A stretch of 6,683 nt of DNA from Steroidobacteraceae bacterium (GTDB lineage Bacteria > Pseudomonadota > Gammaproteobacteria > Steroidobacterales > Steroidobacteraceae), in assembly GCA_013044085.1 (NCBI GenBank), contig JABEVI010000095.1, positions 1-6,683 of the forward strand. Direction: 5' to 3'. The notes under the pieces are model-generated. The model had not been told where the DNA came from, did no database searches, and saw only the letters and a program-made list of their open reading frames with translations. Positions 1 to 6,390 of the stretch are shown here, piece after piece (within the stretch, counting starts at the first letter, position 1; each line of letters opens with the position of its first letter). Made by a program: the position numbers and the translations under genes.

Positions 1-1304
1 CCCGGCTCGGCGAGGTCTTCGCGCAATTCGAGCACACGCCGCTCGCCGCGGCATCGATTGCGCAGGTGCATGCCGCGAAACTCAAGGACGGCGCCGAAGT
101 GGTCGTCAAGATCCTGCGCCCCGGCATGCGGGCGGTGATCGAACGCGACCTCGAGGTGCTCGAAGCGCTCGCCGCGCTCGCCGACCAGTACTGGGAACAG
201 TCGCGGCGCCTGCGCCCTCGCGAGGTCGTCGCCGAGTATCGCCGGACGATCCTCGATGAACTCGACCTGATGCGCGAAGCCGCCAATGCAGCGCAGTTGA
301 AGCGCAATTTCGAGGGTTCAAAGCTGCTCTACGTGCCCTCGGTGCACTGGGATTACTGCCGGCCGAACGTGATGGTGATGGAAAGGATCCACGGCATCAT
401 CGTCAACCGCATCGACGAGCTGCGAGCCCGGGGCACGAACATCGCGAAGCTGGCCGAAAACGGCGTCGAGATTTTCTTCACGCAGGTCTTCCGCCACAAT
501 TTCTTCCACGCCGACATGCACCCGGGAAACATCTTCGTACAGGTCGATGATCCGCAGAATCCTCGCTACGCCGCCGTCGACTTCGGGATCGTCGGCACGC
601 TCGAGGCGCGCGACCAGCACTATCTGGCCGAGAATTTCATGGCGTTTTTCGAGCGGGACTACGGGCGCGTGGCAGCCCTGCACGTCGAGTCCGGCTGGGT
701 GCCGAGCGGTACGCGGGTGAGCGAGCTCGAGTCGGCCGTGCGCACCGTCTGCGAGCCGATCTTCAACAAGCCGCTCAAGGACATCTCCTTCGCGCAGGTG
801 CTGCTGCGCCTTTTCGAGACCGCGCGCCGATTCGACATGCAGATTCAGCCGCAGCTCATCCTGCTGCAGAAGACGCTCCTGAACATCGAGGGCCTCGGCC
901 GCCAGCTCTACCCGGAACTCGATTTGTGGAAGACCGCCCAGCCGATCCTGCGCGGCTGGATGCGCGACCGCGCGAGTCCGCGGGCATTGCTGCGCGGCGC
1001 GCGCGCGCAGCTGCCCGATGCGATCGAGACGTTCAAACAGCTGCCGAAGATCCTCAAGGCGGGCGTGCGCGCCGCCGCCGACGGTCAATTGCGCTGGGGA
1101 GTGCAGAGCACGGAGCTCGCCGAACTGCGCGTCGAGATCCGGCGGCTGCAAGCGCGTCGCGACACCACGATGCTCGCCGGCGTGCTGTGGCTCTCCGGTT
1201 TGCTCTGGCTCGCGCTCGGTGCGGCGCATCCGTGGGCCGGTTGGCTGCAACTCGGCGCGGCGGCGGCGATCTTCATGCGCCTGCGCTGGACCCGGACGCG
1301 CTAA
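1..1304 (+). CDS. ubiB: UbiB, ubiquinone biosynthesis kinase-like ATPase (5' truncated)
   Basis: This is the C-terminal 433 codons of UbiB, an atypical (ABC1/ADCK/UbiB family) protein kinase-like ATPase that supports the membrane-bound ubiquinone pathway. The frame is open from base 3, so the gene begins outside the window; the GTG at 66 is an internal Val (IAQVHAAK), not a start. About 110 residues are missing compared with E. coli UbiB (546 aa), including the family KxGQ motif. Visible in fragment numbering are the alanine-rich nucleotide loop LAAASIAQVH (14-23), the ATP-site Lys36 in VVVKILRPG, the catalytic loop HADMHPGN (169-176), and DFG (193-195). Further on come blocks such as RTVCEPIFNKPL and LLQKTLLNIEGLGRQLYPELD. 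The last ~45 residues hold two hydrophobic segments expected to be the C-terminal membrane helices. The stop is TAA. It converges with trpA. Identity is secure by motif content; the reaction UbiB catalyses is not settled for the family. Confidence 0.96.
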   Translation, partial: RLGEVFAQFEHTPLAAASIAQVHAAKLKDGAEVVVKILRPGMRAVIERDLEVLEALAALADQYWEQSRRLRPREVVAEYRRTILDELDLMREAANAAQLKRNFEGSKLLYVPSVHWDYCRPNVMVMERIHGIIVNRIDELRARGTNIAKLAENGVEIFFTQVFRHNFFHADMHPGNIFVQVDDPQNPRYAAVDFGIVGTLEARDQHYLAENFMAFFERDYGRVAALHVESGWVPSGTRVSELESAVRTVCEPIFNKPLKDISFAQVLLRLFETARRFDMQIQPQLILLQKTLLNIEGLGRQLYPELDLWKTAQPILRGWMRDRASPRALLRGARAQLPDAIETFKQLPKILKAGVRAAADGQLRWGVQSTELAELRVEIRRLQARRDTTMLAGVLWLSGLLWLALGAAHPWAGWLQLGAAAAIFMRLRWTRTR

Positions 1305-1317
1305 GGCGCCCCTTGCG
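1305..1317. other. 13-bp gap between convergent ubiB and trpA stops
   Basis: Only 13 bases separate the ubiB TAA from the trpA TGA on the opposite strand. An AAGG/CCTT 4-bp stem with a CGCC loop spans 1303-1314, but no T-run follows it on either strand, so it does not look like a Rho-independent terminator. Transcripts from both sides probably run into the opposing gene or end by Rho. Confidence 0.6.
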
Positions 1318-2103
1318 TCATCCCCTGAGGCGCAGCGAGGCGAGGAATTCGCCCGGATTTTCACCGCGCTCCAGGGCTTCGACGAGCGCAGAGCCGACGA
1401 CGACACCGTCGACATGGCCGCTGAAACGCGCCACCTGTGCCGCAGAGCGAATGCCGAAGCCGGCGCAGACGGGCACCGTGGAGACCTTGCGGACGCGGTC
1501 CATGTAGTCGAGTACATCGGCGGGGATCTCGGCCGCCTTGCCGGTCGTGCCGGTCATCGTCACCGCATAGACGAATCCTTGGGCCGCGGCACACAGTTCG
1601 GCAAGCCGTGCCGGCGGTGTCACCGGCGTGACCATTTGAACGAGCGCGAGGCCCTCCCGATCGAGCGCCGCGGCAAGATCCCCGCTCTCCTCGAACGGCA
1701 GGTCCGGCACGATGAAACCGGCGACCCCGGCCGCCGCCGCATCGCGCGGCAGACGATCGAGGCCGTAGGCGAGCAGCGGATTCAGATAGCTCATCAACAG
1801 GACCGGCGCGCCGAGGTGCGGCGCGACCGCACTCAGTTCGGCCAGAATCCACGGCAAGTTGACCCCTTCGGCCAGCGCCGCGAAGCTCGCCCGTTGAATG
1901 GTCGTGCCGTCGGCCATCGGATCGGTGAACGGCACGCCGATCTCGACCACGTCGCAGGCGGCGGCGACCGCGGCGAGGTCCTCGCGAAAGCGGCTGCGCC
2001 GTGGAAAGCCGGCCGTCAGAAAGCCGATCAGGGCCGGACGCTGCTCGCGCCGCGCGGCCCGAATCGCCGTGGAAATCGTCTCGCGAGGTGCGCTCGTCAA
2101 CAC
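1318..2103 (-). CDS. trpA: Tryptophan synthase alpha subunit
   Basis: TrpA cleaves indole-3-glycerol phosphate to indole and glyceraldehyde-3-phosphate and channels indole to TrpB in the alpha2beta2 complex in the cytoplasm. The 261 residues fit the family (about 260-270). N-terminal QRPALIGFLTAGFP (22-35) is the usual beta-strand 1 region. VEIGVPFTDPMADGTTIQ (53-70) carries the catalytic pair Glu54 and Asp65, spaced 11 apart as in E. coli Glu49/Asp60. GFVYAVTMTGTTGK marks the loop-6 region, and CAGFGI and VVVGSALV the phosphate-binding end. The frame stays open further upstream to 2268, but that part lies inside trpB and does not look like TrpA. I chose the GTG at 2103, preceded by GAGGGA at 2107-2112. 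A TTG one codon later (2100) would give a TTGA overlap with the trpB stop and an equally good spacing. Last gene of the operon. Motif variants (ADGTTIQ, TPVTPPARL) differ from the enterobacterial protein. Confidence 0.96.
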   Translation of the reverse strand: MLTSAPRETISTAIRAARREQRPALIGFLTAGFPRRSRFREDLAAVAAACDVVEIGVPFTDPMADGTTIQRASFAALAEGVNLPWILAELSAVAPHLGAPVLLMSYLNPLLAYGLDRLPRDAAAAGVAGFIVPDLPFEESGDLAAALDREGLALVQMVTPVTPPARLAELCAAAQGFVYAVTMTGTTGKAAEIPADVLDYMDRVRKVSTVPVCAGFGIRSAAQVARFSGHVDGVVVGSALVEALERGENPGEFLASLRLRG

Positions 2104-3320
2104 AGATCCCTCAGTAAGGTGCGTTGTAATATCGGCATGTCTTTGTCGCCGCGCCCGGAACAGCCAATCAAGATACGTGCGCCCGGGTGCGCCGAGGCGT
2201 AACGGCGGGCGCCGGCAAACGCGTGTGCGGTTTCGATCGCGGGCAGTATCCCCTCGTAACGCGCACATTCGCTCAACGCATCGAGCGACTCCTCATCCGT
2301 TGCCGCCTCGTAGGCGACGCGGCCGCTCCGCATCAGGTGCGCGTGCTCGGGGCCGACCCCCGAATAGTCGAGCCCGGCGGAAACCGAATGCGTTTCGCGC
2401 ACCTGACCGTGCTCGTCCTGCAGGATCAGCGTATAGCTGCCCTGCAGAACGCCGGGCGTGCCGAAGGTGAGCGAAGCGGCATTATCGCCGAGCCCGGGAC
2501 CGCGACCGCCGGCCTCGATGCCGAGCAGATGCACGCCGGCATCGCCGAGGAAAGGATGAAACAAGCCGATCGCATTCGAGCCGCCGCCGACGCAGGCGAC
2601 CGCAACGTCCGGCAGCGCGCCGGCGAGCGCGAGCATCTGCGAGCGCGCCTCGCGCCCGATGACCGACTGCAGTTCGCGCACGAGATAAGGATACGGATGC
2701 GGGCCCACCGCGGAACCGATCGAATAGTAGGTATTCTGCGGATCCGAGACCCATTCGCGCAGCGCCTCGTCGATCGCCGCGCGCAGGGTCGCATCGCCGC
2801 TCGTGACCGGAACGACGGTCGCGCCGAGAAGTTTCATGCGGCCGACGTTCGGCGCCTGCCGCTCGACGTCGACCGCGCCCATGTAGACCACGCACGGCAT
2901 GCCCAGACGGGCCGCGGCGGCCGCGCTCGCGACACCGTGCTGGCCGGCACCGGTTTCGGCGATGATCCGCTTCGCGCCGAGACGCTTGGCGAGCAGCGTC
3001 TGCCCGACCGCGTTGTTGATCTTGTGCGCGCCGGTATGCGCGAGGTCTTCGCGCTTCAACCACACTTCGGCGCCCCAGCGCTCGCTCAAGGTGGGCGCGT
3101 GCGACAGCGCCGTCGGCCGCCCGACCCAGGTGGCGAGTTCCCGGGCGTACTCTGCCTGGAAATCCGCGCTACCGAGGTGCCGATCGACCCCTGCCTGCAG
3201 TCGATCGAGCGCCGCGACCAGCGTCTCCGGCACGTAACGGCCCCCGAACTCTCCATACCGGCCGCGAGCATCCGGTTGACTGTCGGCCAGGCTGGCGCCG
3301 GCCTGCGCTCTTGAACTCAT
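2097..3320 (-). CDS. trpB: Tryptophan synthase beta subunit
   Basis: TrpB is the PLP-dependent beta subunit, joining indole and L-serine to give L-tryptophan. The 407 residues match the usual TrpB1 length. GEFGGRYVPETL (23-34) is the conserved N-terminal region. Lys100 in HTGAHKINN forms the PLP aldimine, and Glu122 in AETGAGQHG corresponds to catalytic Glu109 of Salmonella TrpB. GGGSN (245-249) cradles the PLP phosphate, EGILPAIE (356-363) holds the conserved glutamate region, and SGRGDKD (388-394) has the serine near the pyridine nitrogen. The ATG at 3320 overlaps the trpF TGA in an ATGA 4-base overlap and has a strong Shine-Dalgarno sequence, so the start is well supported. The stop TGA at 2097-2099 overlaps the trpA start. 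The segment EAGGRGPGLGDNAASL differs from the GHGIETG stretch of enterobacterial TrpB. All catalytic residues I can identify are present. Confidence 0.98.
   Translation of the reverse strand: MSSRAQAGASLADSQPDARGRYGEFGGRYVPETLVAALDRLQAGVDRHLGSADFQAEYARELATWVGRPTALSHAPTLSERWGAEVWLKREDLAHTGAHKINNAVGQTLLAKRLGAKRIIAETGAGQHGVASAAAAARLGMPCVVYMGAVDVERQAPNVGRMKLLGATVVPVTSGDATLRAAIDEALREWVSDPQNTYYSIGSAVGPHPYPYLVRELQSVIGREARSQMLALAGALPDVAVACVGGGSNAIGLFHPFLGDAGVHLLGIEAGGRGPGLGDNAASLTFGTPGVLQGSYTLILQDEHGQVRETHSVSAGLDYSGVGPEHAHLMRSGRVAYEAATDEESLDALSECARYEGILPAIETAHAFAGARRYASAHPGARILIGCSGRGDKDMPILQRTLLRDLC
2107..2112 (-). promoter_or_regulatory. Ribosome binding site of trpA
   Basis: GAGGGA lies within the last codons of trpB, 3 nt before the GTG and 6 nt before the TTG candidate start. 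It supports initiation at this point rather than at upstream in-frame codons, and fits coupled translation of trpB and trpA. Confidence 0.6.
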
Positions 3321-3919
3321 GAATCCCTCTCCAGATGCACGGCGGCCTCACGAACCGCCCGGACGAATTGCTCGATCTTCTGCGGGTCCTTGACGCCGGG
3401 CACTTCCTCAACGCCACTGCTGACGTCGACGCCGAATGGCCTGACCACACGAATCGCCTCGCCGACACTCTGCGCTGTCAGGCCGCCGGCGAGAATCAGC
3501 TCGGATTGGCGCGCGAGTTCGGCGGCGCGTCCCCAGTCCGCGGTCTCGCCGATGCCGCTCGTCGGGCCCTCGAAGAGGATCCGGGGGGGCAGCGGATGGG
3601 GCGTCTTGCGTCCAAAACGCACCACCGGCAGCACCTTCATGCCGGCAGGGATGCGCAGTTCGCGCAAATCCTCGACATCGGTCTGGAAATAATCCGGCCG
3701 CAACGTACGGCAGATCTCCTCGACCTTCATCTGCAAGGGGTGCTGCGCCACCGCGATGCGCAGCATGCCGGGCGGTGCGAGCGCGGCGAGCTGTGCCGCC
3801 TGCCCCGGCGTGACTTGACGAGGGCTCGGTGCAAACACGAAGCCGATGGCATCGACGCCCGCGGCCGCGGCCGCGGCGACGGCATCTGCACTGGTGATTC
3901 CGCAAATCTTGATCCACAT
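3317..3919 (-). CDS. trpF: Phosphoribosylanthranilate isomerase (divergent type)
   Basis: TrpF performs the Amadori rearrangement of N-(5'-phosphoribosyl)anthranilate to CdRP, the substrate of TrpC. From the ATG at 3919 it is 200 residues, normal for a free-standing TrpF. MWIKICGIT (1-9) carries the general-base Cys6, DAIGFVFAPSPR (23-34) is typical, and LILAGGL (141-147) and GVDVSSGVE (163-171) form the phosphate-binding end. Two regions depart from the family. The usual LQLHG-type strand reads YFQTDVEDL (77-85). The strand that normally ends in Asp before the GGTGKTFDW loop reads ILFEGP then SGIGETADW, so Glu117 occupies the expected general-acid position. A GTG at 3964 would add 15 residues overlapping trpC and has a GAGG before it, but TrpF proteins normally begin right at the KICG strand. 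The gene follows trpC by 10 nt with no clear Shine-Dalgarno. The ATGA at its end overlaps trpB. Placement in the operon makes the function very likely despite the variants. Confidence 0.93.
   Translation of the reverse strand: MWIKICGITSADAVAAAAAAGVDAIGFVFAPSPRQVTPGQAAQLAALAPPGMLRIAVAQHPLQMKVEEICRTLRPDYFQTDVEDLRELRIPAGMKVLPVVRFGRKTPHPLPPRILFEGPTSGIGETADWGRAAELARQSELILAGGLTAQSVGEAIRVVRPFGVDVSSGVEEVPGVKDPQKIEQFVRAVREAAVHLERDS
3325..3332 (-). promoter_or_regulatory. Ribosome binding site of trpB
   Basis: GGAGAGGG lies 4 nt upstream of the trpB ATG, inside the end of trpF. It is among the purine-richest initiation regions in the operon and, with the ATGA overlap, fixes the trpB start. Confidence 0.75.
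3861..3878. repeat. Hexamer repeat (GCGGCC)n inside trpF
   Basis: Three near-perfect copies of GCGGCC, containing two overlapping GCGGCCGC palindromes, encode part of the six-alanine run near residues 15-20 of TrpF. This is most likely alanine codon bias in helix 1 rather than a functional element. Confidence 0.5.
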
Positions 3920-3929
3920 GGCAGCAAGT

Positions 3930-4763
3930 CTAGCCGGTTTGCGTCCGGCCGGTTCGCGAGGCACGCAACGCCTCGCCGATCCAGCCCGCCGGATCCGCGC
4001 ACGCCATCAGCGCCGAGCCGACCAGGACGACGCGGTAGCCCTGCCGTTGCAAGCGCAAGGCGTCCGCCGGTGTATCGACGCCGCTCTCGGCAACGGTCGT
4101 CACGCCTGCGGGCAGTACCGGGGCCAGCTGCGCGAAGCGCTCGGGCACGACCGCGAGACTCTGCAGGTCGCGACAGTTCAAGCCGGCGAGCAGCGTGCCG
4201 CGGGCGGCGTGGGCGCGAGAGAGTTCGCCCGCGAGCTCGAGTTCCGGCGCGTCGAAGGCCTCGAGCAGCACGAACAAGCCCTGCGCACAGGCAGCCTCGA
4301 TCAGCTCCCCGTACTGCATGGCGGAGAGCATTCTGAGAATCAACAGCACACCGCCCGCACCGTTGGCGCGCGCCTCGAACACCTGGTAGGGATCAACCAG
4401 GAAGTCCTTGCGCATGACCGGCACGTCGAACGCGCGCAGCGCGGCGGCGGCGGCGGCGAGATGTTCGAGCGCGCCGTCGAAGCGCGTCGGCTCGGTCAGC
4501 ACCGACACCGCCGCCGCGCCGGCACGCGCGTACAGCTTCGCCCGCTCGAGCCAGTCCCCACCCGCGTCTCCAAGCACGCCGGCGGCGGGCGAGCGCAGCT
4601 TGATCTCGGCGATCACGTCCAGGCCCTGCGGGCGGAGCGCGAGCCGCGGCGCCGGCGGCGTCGCGAGCGCCCGCCGTTCGAGCGCCACGGCGGATTCGCG
4701 CGCGCGCGCGGCGGCGACGCGCGCGCCGCTCGCGGTGGCCATCTCCTCCAGGAAGCCCGTCAC
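3930..4763 (-). CDS. trpC: Indole-3-glycerol phosphate synthase
   Basis: TrpC decarboxylates and cyclises CdRP to indole-3-glycerol phosphate; it is a cytoplasmic TIM-barrel enzyme. From the GTG at 4763 it has 277 residues, near the family norm of 250-270. Motifs in order are AEIK (52-55, catalytic Glu53 and Lys55), RSPAAG (57-62), SVLTEPTRFDG (87-97), VMRKDF (116-121, general-acid Lys119), LLEAFD (166-171, Glu168), GLNCRDL (194-200, Asn196), AESG (225-228, Glu226) and VLVGSALM (246-253, phosphate site). The frame is open upstream to 4823, but that part lies within trpD and lacks TrpC character. The GTG forms a GTGA overlap with the trpD stop, with a weak GCGGGA 5 nt upstream. KLRSPAAG and LTEPTRF differ from the KKASPSKG and LTD type familiar from enterobacteria and pseudomonads. 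The stop is TAG. It is not fused to trpF. Confidence 0.96.
   Translation of the reverse strand: MTGFLEEMATASGARVAAARARESAVALERRALATPPAPRLALRPQGLDVIAEIKLRSPAAGVLGDAGGDWLERAKLYARAGAAAVSVLTEPTRFDGALEHLAAAAAALRAFDVPVMRKDFLVDPYQVFEARANGAGGVLLILRMLSAMQYGELIEAACAQGLFVLLEAFDAPELELAGELSRAHAARGTLLAGLNCRDLQSLAVVPERFAQLAPVLPAGVTTVAESGVDTPADALRLQRQGYRVVLVGSALMACADPAGWIGEALRASRTGRTQTG
4441..4458. repeat. (GCG)6 triplet run inside trpC
   Basis: Six GCG triplets on the + strand correspond to six consecutive alanine codons in TrpC (after GALEHL). The tract may vary in length by whole codons without breaking the frame. It is probably just codon bias in an alanine-rich helix. Confidence 0.5.
4697..4710. repeat. 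Alternating (CG)7 tract inside trpC
   Basis: Fourteen bases of strictly alternating C and G lie in the N-terminal part of trpC, coding an Ala/Arg-rich helix. Such tracts can adopt left-handed DNA in principle, but here codon bias explains it. Confidence 0.5.
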
Positions 4764-5809
4764 GCCGATCCCGCCGGAGCGGCCACGAGCGCTGCGGCCA
4801 CGCGCCGGAAATTCGCGAACCATTCGCCGGCGCGGCCGCTCTCGACCGTCTCACGCGCCCGCTCGATGCCCAAGGCGACGGTCTCGGCGCGCCCTGCGAC
4901 ATGCAAGGCGATTCCGCACTGCAAGGTCAGCGCCGCCAGATGCGGGCCGCGATCGCTGCGCTCGAAAACCGCGCACAACGCCGCGGCGTTGGCACGCGCG
5001 TCACCGCCGGCCAGATCACCGGGCAGGCAAATCGGCATGCCGAAGTTCCGTGGGTCCAGATGGCGATCGACGACCTCGCCGTTCGCAACCTCATGGGCGA
5101 GAAAGGGCCCGATCGGCGTCGCCTCGTCCCAACCGGCGGCACCATGCACGACCCAGGCACGTTCGATGTCCATGCCGGCGATCGATTCGGCGATCAGCCG
5201 CGCGCTCGCGGCATCGTAGGCGCCGATCAACCGGAACCGCGGCGCGGCAGGATTGGTCAGCGGTCCGAGCAGATTGAACACCGTACGCACGCCGAGCGCG
5301 GCACGCACGGGCGCGAGCGCCTTCATCGCCGGATGATAGTAAGGCGCGAACAAGAACGTGAATCCAGTCGCCTGCAGACAACGCGCGGCGGCATCTTCGT
5401 CGAGCGGCAAACGCAGCCCGAGTGCTTCAAGGAGATCCGCGCTGCCGCACCGGCTTGAGATGGAGCGATTGCCGTGTTTGACGACCGCCGTGCCGCAGGC
5501 CGCGGTCAGCAGCGCCGCGCCGGTCGACAAATTCAGGCTCCCCGAGGCATCGCCGCCGGTGCCGACGATGTCGATCGCATCGACCGGGGAGGGCCAGTTC
5601 GGCCGGCGCGCCAAGGCGCGCATCGCGCCGGCGAAGCCGCGAACCTCGGCCGCCGTGGTTCCCTTGGCGCGCAGCGCCGCGAGCACGGCACCGGCGAACG
5701 CCGGTGCCGTGTCCGCCGCGGTCAGGGTCGCGAGCAGCGCGGCCGCCTCGTCCTCGGCGAGATGAGCGCCGCGCAGCAGTCGTTCGAGCAGTTCGCGGGG
5801 GCTCGGCAC
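4760..5809 (-). CDS. trpD: Anthranilate phosphoribosyltransferase
   Basis: TrpD transfers phosphoribose from PRPP to anthranilate, giving phosphoribosylanthranilate for TrpF. From the GTG at 5809 it has 349 residues, matching free-standing TrpD (about 340-350); no TrpG domain is fused to it. An N-terminal helical domain (about 1-70) is followed by GTGGD (83-87, PRPP diphosphate loop), NLSTG (93-97), KHGNRSISS (111-119), FLFAPYYHPAM (152-162, anthranilate channel), GPLTNP (182-187), and WDEATP (227-232) with the Asp-Glu pair that binds magnesium. The start is uncertain. A TTG at 5815 forms a TTGA overlap with the trpG stop but has AAGAG touching it, whereas the GTG two codons later has the same AAGAG spaced 6 nt away, so I prefer GTG. 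The stop TGA overlaps the trpC GTG. All recognised catalytic motifs are intact. Confidence 0.97.
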   Translation of the reverse strand: MPSPRELLERLLRGAHLAEDEAAALLATLTAADTAPAFAGAVLAALRAKGTTAAEVRGFAGAMRALARRPNWPSPVDAIDIVGTGGDASGSLNLSTGAALLTAACGTAVVKHGNRSISSRCGSADLLEALGLRLPLDEDAAARCLQATGFTFLFAPYYHPAMKALAPVRAALGVRTVFNLLGPLTNPAAPRFRLIGAYDAASARLIAESIAGMDIERAWVVHGAAGWDEATPIGPFLAHEVANGEVVDRHLDPRNFGMPICLPGDLAGGDARANAAALCAVFERSDRGPHLAALTLQCGIALHVAGRAETVALGIERARETVESGRAGEWFANFRRVAAALVAAPAGSA

Positions 5810-5811
5810 GT

Positions 5812-6387
5812 TCAACTCTTGAGGAAATTCGCCATCATCGCGGGCCCCTCGGGCGTGAGCACGCTCTCCGGATGGAACTGCACGCCCTCGACGGGCAGCT
5901 GTTTGTGACGCACCCCCATGATTTCGCCCTCGGCGGTGCGCGCGCTGACCTCGAGCACGGGCGGTAGTGTCTGCGGCTCGGCAATCAAGGAATGATAGCG
6001 GCCGGCGGCAAAATCCTGGCCGACTCCTGCGAACACGCCGCGCCCATCGTGCGCGACGCTCGACACCTTGCCGTGCATCAGACGGCCGGCACGCACGACC
6101 CGGCCGCCGAAAGCCTCGACGAGGGCTTGGTGGCCGAGGCAGACGCCGAAAATCGGCAGCCGCCCCGCAAAGGCCGTGATCATCGCGAGCGACACCCCGG
6201 CATCGCGCGGCGTACCGGGACCCGGTGAGATCACCAGATGCGAGTGATCCATCGCGAGGGCTTCGGCGACGCTGATCGCGTCGTTGCGGCGCACGTCGAC
6301 CTCGGCGCCGAGGACGAGGAACGCCTGGACGAGGTTGTAGGTGAAGGAATCGTAGTTGTCGATCAGCAGGATCTTCGGCGTCGGCAT
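5812..6387 (-). CDS. trpG: Anthranilate synthase component II, glutamine amidotransferase
   Basis: TrpG is the class I glutamine amidotransferase subunit that supplies ammonia to TrpE for making anthranilate from chorismate. The 191 residues are typical. LLIDNYDSFTYNLVQ (7-21) is the family N-terminus, and PGPGTP (55-60) forms the oxyanion region. GVCLGHQ (81-87) holds the nucleophile Cys83, HGKVS (105-109) and YHSL (131-134) are conserved, and FHPES (171-175) has His172 and Glu174 completing the triad. The ATG at 6387 lies 3 nt after the trpE stop and has GGAGGG 10 nt upstream. In many bacteria this subunit also serves PabB in folate synthesis. That is possible here but cannot be judged without knowing whether another pabA exists. 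The neighbour trpE supports the TrpG role. Confidence 0.97.
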   Translation of the reverse strand: MPTPKILLIDNYDSFTYNLVQAFLVLGAEVDVRRNDAISVAEALAMDHSHLVISPGPGTPRDAGVSLAMITAFAGRLPIFGVCLGHQALVEAFGGRVVRAGRLMHGKVSSVAHDGRGVFAGVGQDFAAGRYHSLIAEPQTLPPVLEVSARTAEGEIMGVRHKQLPVEGVQFHPESVLTPEGPAMMANFLKS

Positions 6388-6390
6388 GTT

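Noticed and set aside
66..68. GTG as a start for ubiB
   Set aside because: The frame continues upstream with conserved UbiB text (PLAAASIAQVH), so this Val is internal and the true start is outside the window.
1302..1333. Possible bidirectional terminator between ubiB and trpA
   Set aside because: The stems are only 4-5 bp and no T-run follows on either strand.
318..1517. 399-codon open frame on the - strand antisense to ubiB and running into trpA
   Set aside because: ubiB on the + strand is certain by motifs. This frame has no family features and overlaps the 3' end of trpA out of frame.
2095..2100. TTGACG resembling a -35 box on the - strand at the trpA start
   Set aside because: No acceptable -10 element lies about 17 nt downstream, and the position is inside the start of trpA, so it is not a usable promoter for that gene.
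2187..3314. 375-codon open frame on the + strand antisense to trpB
   Set aside because: Its composition is Arg/Ala/Asp-rich without any recognisable domain, and the opposite strand codes a full TrpB with all catalytic residues. In high-GC genes antisense frames lack stops.
3335..4336. 333-codon + strand open frame antisense to trpF and trpC
   Set aside because: Arg-rich low-complexity tail and no ribosome site or conserved motif; shadow of the trp genes.
3846..5219. 457-codon open frame on the + strand across trpF, trpC and trpD
   Set aside because: It crosses three real genes on the other strand and shows low-complexity Arg/Ala/His/Gln text. It is a GC-driven shadow.
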